Source of the DNA: Dehalococcoidia bacterium
GTDB lineage: Bacteria; Chloroflexota; Dehalococcoidia; SAR202; UBA11138
Assembly: GCA_012270665.1 (NCBI GenBank)
Contig: JAAXHY010000427.1
Span: 1-7,860, forward strand
DNA: 7,860 bases
Direction: 5' to 3'
Position 1 is the stretch's first letter, and the number at the start of each line of letters is the position of its first letter. The position numbers and the translations under genes were made by a program. This document shows positions 6,052 through 7,860 of this stretch, one piece after another. Below the pieces are notes generated by a model. That model made no database searches. It saw nothing but the letters and a program-made list of their open reading frames with translations, and was not told the DNA's origin.

Positions 6052-6531
6052 ATGGATAACGAGAATCGGCCCATAGAGAATAGGCGCGAGTCTGCGCTGA
6101 CGGTGCGCAGGGAAGCGCGGCCTTTCTATGCACTCCTGTTCACGCTGCAGACACTTGGCTTGATAGTACGACGATTCTACCTCGCGCTCATGGAGCGATT
6201 CGAGGCTGAGTCCACCTCGTTCTGGCAGGCATTGTGGTCGGCGGTGGGCGAGGGGAAGGTTCTCGACATCGCGGCGGCCAGCCTGAGCGAACTGGAACGC
6301 GACGGCGCAAAGGCGGTGATAAGCACGATAGTGTTGATGGAGGTATGGGACGCCATGATGGCAACCAGAGACGCGGTGAACGATTGGCTGGAGAAGCGCA
6401 GGGAGAAAGCGCGTGCCGAAGGCCAAGCGACAGAGCGCGCCAAGTGGCAGGCGTGGTACAGCAGATGGGAAGACGCCCGGAAACGAAACGAGCCGTTCGA
6501 CGAACCGCCGCCCGGCTCGGACGATGACTAA
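6052..6531 (+). CDS. Uncharacterised protein, helical with charged C-terminal tail
   Basis: I do not recognise a named family. The 159-aa product has a basic N-terminus (residues 1-22), a hydrophobic stretch around PFYALLFTLQTLGLIV that could be membrane-associated or a buried helix, and a second hydrophobic stretch (AVISTIVLMEVWDAMM). A long charged helix rich in Glu, Arg and Ala follows (DWLEKRREKARAEGQATERA), then the Trp-rich segment KWQAWYSRWEDARKR and an acidic Pro-rich end (FDEPPPGSDDD). This W-x-x-W then F-x-EPPP ending resembles tails I associate with phage-like or conserved hypothetical proteins, but from memory only. The ATG at 6052 has no good ribosome binding site; TTG at 6040 would add four residues. 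Codon usage and composition make this strand more credible than the long antisense frame. It follows prmC by 56 nt and may have its own promoter. Confidence 0.6.
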   Translation: MDNENRPIENRRESALTVRREARPFYALLFTLQTLGLIVRRFYLALMERFEAESTSFWQALWSAVGEGKVLDIAAASLSELERDGAKAVISTIVLMEVWDAMMATRDAVNDWLEKRREKARAEGQATERAKWQAWYSRWEDARKRNEPFDEPPPGSDDD

Positions 6532-6575
6532 GGATTTTATGTCTGACCTACGTTGCTCCGAGACGGCGCGGGGCA

Positions 6576-6597
6576 AGTTGCCCGCTTGGGGGCAACT
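6576..6597. other. Stem-loop between convergent genes
   Basis: AGTTGCCC (6576-6583) and GGGCAACT (6590-6597) form a perfect 8-bp stem with a 6-nt loop. It lies 18 nt past the rpsI stop and 44 nt past the stop of the convergent uncharacterised gene, so it could end or protect both transcripts. No T-run follows on either strand, so it is not a canonical intrinsic terminator. Confidence 0.45.
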
Positions 6598-6615
6598 CCC
6601 ACACCCAAGAGTGGA

Positions 6616-7020
6616 TTAGCGCTTCGTCCACTGCTTCGCCTTGCGCGCGCGGGCGAGGCCGTACTTCTTGCGCTCCTTCTCGCGGGCGTCGCGGGTAAGC
6701 AGACCCGCCCTCTTGAGCGGCGACCTCAGAGACGGATCGGCGACCTGGAGCGCCCGGGCGATCCCATGACGCAAGGCTCCGGCCTGGCTCACGACGCCCC
6801 CGCCGCGTATCTTGGCCACGATGCGGAACTGGCCGTGCGTTCCCGTCACGTCCATGGGCTGGTCAATAAGCTGCTGCCACGAGTCCCAGGGGAACACCTC
6901 TTCCAAGGGCTTGCCGTTCACCTGGTTCGCGCCCGAGTCAGTATAGAGCCGAACTTGGGCGACCGAGGTCTTTCGCTTTCCAATCGCGTAGTAGTAGTGC
7001 TGCTGGCTCTGCTGAACCAT
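6616..7020 (-). CDS. rpsI: 30S ribosomal protein S9
   Basis: S9 (uS9) is a small-subunit head protein whose extended C-terminal tail reaches the P-site tRNA. The 134-aa product has the family signatures in order: YYAIGKRKTSVAQVRL near the start, VNGKPLEE (34-41), TGTHGQF, and IRGGG followed by SQAGALRHGIARAL (71-91). SPLKRAGLLTRD then KERKKYGLARARKA come next. It ends KQWTKR, whereas most bacterial S9 proteins end QFSKR; the final Lys-Arg is kept. The ATG at 7020 directly abuts the rplM stop codon with no gap, and GGGGG just inside the end of rplM probably serves as its ribosome binding site. It is the last gene of the truA-rplM-rpsI cluster. Confidence 0.98.
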   Translation of the reverse strand: MVQQSQQHYYYAIGKRKTSVAQVRLYTDSGANQVNGKPLEEVFPWDSWQQLIDQPMDVTGTHGQFRIVAKIRGGGVVSQAGALRHGIARALQVADPSLRSPLKRAGLLTRDAREKERKKYGLARARKAKQWTKR

Positions 7021-7461
7021 TTACGCCCCCTTCTGAGCCGACACCTGAGCCTCGTGTGGATGGCTCGTCCCGGTGTAAATCTTCAGTCTCTTCAACATCT
7101 TCCTGCCCAGCGAGTTCTTGGGCAGCATACCCTTCACCGCCTGGCGGATTACCCGATCCGGGCGCCTCTCCATCATCTGCTCCATGGTGCGCTCGGTAAG
7201 GCCGCCATGGTAGCCGCTGTGCCGGTAGTACATCTTCTGGCTCATCTTGTTTCCGGTTACCCGTATCTTGTCGGCGTTGGTCACGATGACATAGTCGCCG
7301 GTTAGCAGGTGCGGCACGTACAGCGGATTGTGCTTGCCGTTCAGGACCGCCGCTATCTGCGACGCGAGCCTTCCGAGCGTCTGTCCCTCGGCGTCCACGA
7401 CGTGCCACTTCGGGTTCAGGTCGGACGACTTGGTTTCGTATGGCTTCGAACTTGTAACCAT
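7021..7461 (-). CDS. rplM: 50S ribosomal protein L13
   Basis: L13 (uL13) is an early-assembling 23S rRNA-binding protein. The 146-aa length is usual (142 in E. coli). Recognisable parts are [16 protein letters not shown] (19-34), [18 protein letters not shown] (55-72), the [10 protein letters not shown] loop (79-88; many bacteria have YPGG here), [14 protein letters not shown] (103-116) and LKRLKIYTG followed by HPHEAQ. The ATG at 7461 has GAGGAA about 9 nt upstream, lying inside the end of truA. Only 6 nt separate it from the truA stop. The rpsI start follows its stop immediately, so L13 and S9 are made from one message, as in most bacteria. Confidence 0.98.
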   Translation of the reverse strand: MVTSSKPYETKSSDLNPKWHVVDAEGQTLGRLASQIAAVLNGKHNPLYVPHLLTGDYVIVTNADKIRVTGNKMSQKMYYRHSGYHGGLTERTMEQMMERRPDRVIRQAVKGMLPKNSLGRKMLKRLKIYTGTSHPHEAQVSAQKGA

Positions 7462-7467
7462 TTTGAT

Positions 7468-7860
7468 CTATTCCTCATGTCGCGGAGGAAAATCCGCGTA
7501 CTTCACGCTTACTAAACACAAACCCCGCGGCGGCAGGGAGCGCGCTACCGGAGCGTCCTCCGCTCTCGAAATCTGTTTTCTGACATCCTCTAATTCCAAT
7601 CTTCCGGCGCCCACGTCGGTGAGCGCCCCCGCCATCCGCCTCACCTGCCTTGGCAGGAAGGCGTTTCCCTCGATCTCCACCTGTATGAAAGCCCCGTCGG
7701 GCCTCAGGTCTATCCCGTAAATCCGGCGCGTCGTACTGGCTTCGGAGCGCTCCAGCGGTCCGCCGAAGTTAGCGAAATCGTGGACGCCCACCATCAGCGA
7801 GGCGGCCTCCCGCATCGAGTCCAGATCAAGAGGAGGTCGCACCTGGTGGGAGTTGTGTCT
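7468..7860 (-). CDS. truA: tRNA pseudouridine(38-40) synthase TruA, C-terminal part (5' end beyond the window)
   Basis: TruA converts uridines 38-40 in the anticodon arm of many tRNAs to pseudouridine. The frame stays open to the right edge, and 130 C-terminal residues are visible, about half of the usual 250-270. Signatures include PLDLDSMREAASLMVGVHDFANFG, cut here as PLDLDSMREAA then LMVGVHDFANFG, matching the family's LD-x-x-M-x-x-AA and G-x-HDF-x-F. TTRRIYGIDL, the EGNAFLPRQVRRMAGAL segment and DVGAGRL follow. The catalytic Asp motif (GRTDAGVHA in E. coli) lies in the missing N-terminal half. A GTG at 7840-7842 is internal, not the start. The gene leads directly into rplM and rpsI, an order common where truA follows the rpoA-rplQ end of the ribosomal cluster; those genes would be expected to the right. 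Confidence 0.95.
   Translation of the reverse strand, partial: RHNSHQVRPPLDLDSMREAASLMVGVHDFANFGGPLERSEASTTRRIYGIDLRPDGAFIQVEIEGNAFLPRQVRRMAGALTDVGAGRLELEDVRKQISRAEDAPVARSLPPRGLCLVSVKYADFPPRHEE

Noticed and set aside
6046..6576. 176-codon minus-strand frame opposite the uncharacterised gene
   Set aside because: Its product is Arg/His/Cys-rich, as expected of an antisense frame in GC-rich DNA. The plus-strand product has a more natural protein composition, though this is the least certain of the strand choices.
6553..7305. 250-codon plus-strand frame opposite rpsI and rplM
   Set aside because: It is antisense to two unmistakable ribosomal protein genes and its translation is Leu/Arg-rich with no domain. 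It is a shadow.
1..7860. CRISPR array, tRNA or rRNA gene, insertion sequence, or riboswitch
   Set aside because: Reading both strands showed no regularly spaced repeats, no cloverleaf or rRNA-like stretch, no transposase and no terminal repeats. The intergenic gaps are too short for most riboswitches and carry none I recognise.

Overview
This window carries mostly ordinary bacterial chromosome: metabolic genes on the left, core translation genes on the right, and one small toxin-antitoxin module between them. The DNA is GC-rich by eye. Class III CoA-transferases and an HpcH/HpaI-type aldolase lie next to prfA-prmC and a truA-rplM-rpsI cluster, which together suggest a free-living bacterium, possibly Chloroflexota (Dehalococcoidia/SAR202-like). 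That placement is inference from gene content and protein flavour and was not tested.

Left (3-2131, + strand): two adjacent class III (CaiB/BaiF, formyl-CoA transferase family) CoA-transferase genes overlap by 4 bp (GTGA). The first is cut by the window edge and has Leu where the family has its catalytic Asp. The second keeps an Asp (D196). Together they look like one transcription unit and perhaps a heteromeric enzyme.

Middle (2128-3851, - strand): a Phd-type antitoxin and a PIN-domain toxin overlap by 4 bp. The toxin gene is tail-to-tail with the CoA-transferase, and both stops lie within a shared CTAG. The antitoxin has a good candidate promoter whose predicted start coincides with its ATG, suggesting leaderless translation. 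Upstream lies a 162-bp gap containing a perfect 12-bp inverted repeat. Beyond it is an HpcH/HpaI-family aldolase/lyase gene, which is divergent from prfA.

Right (3926-7860): prfA (RF1) and prmC (the methyltransferase that modifies the RF1 GGQ glutamine) form a classic + strand pair. A 159-aa uncharacterised protein follows. Convergent to it, on the - strand, is truA-rplM-rpsI: the 3' part of truA is present and the ribosomal protein genes are tightly packed. No tRNA, rRNA, CRISPR array or insertion sequence was seen. No gene-free stretch exceeds 300 bp.

I found no clearly new multi-gene system. The points most worth a second look are the Asp-less CoA-transferase partner, the 2905-2948 inverted repeat, the leaderless antitoxin promoter, and a tiny ORF that overlaps the prfA start.
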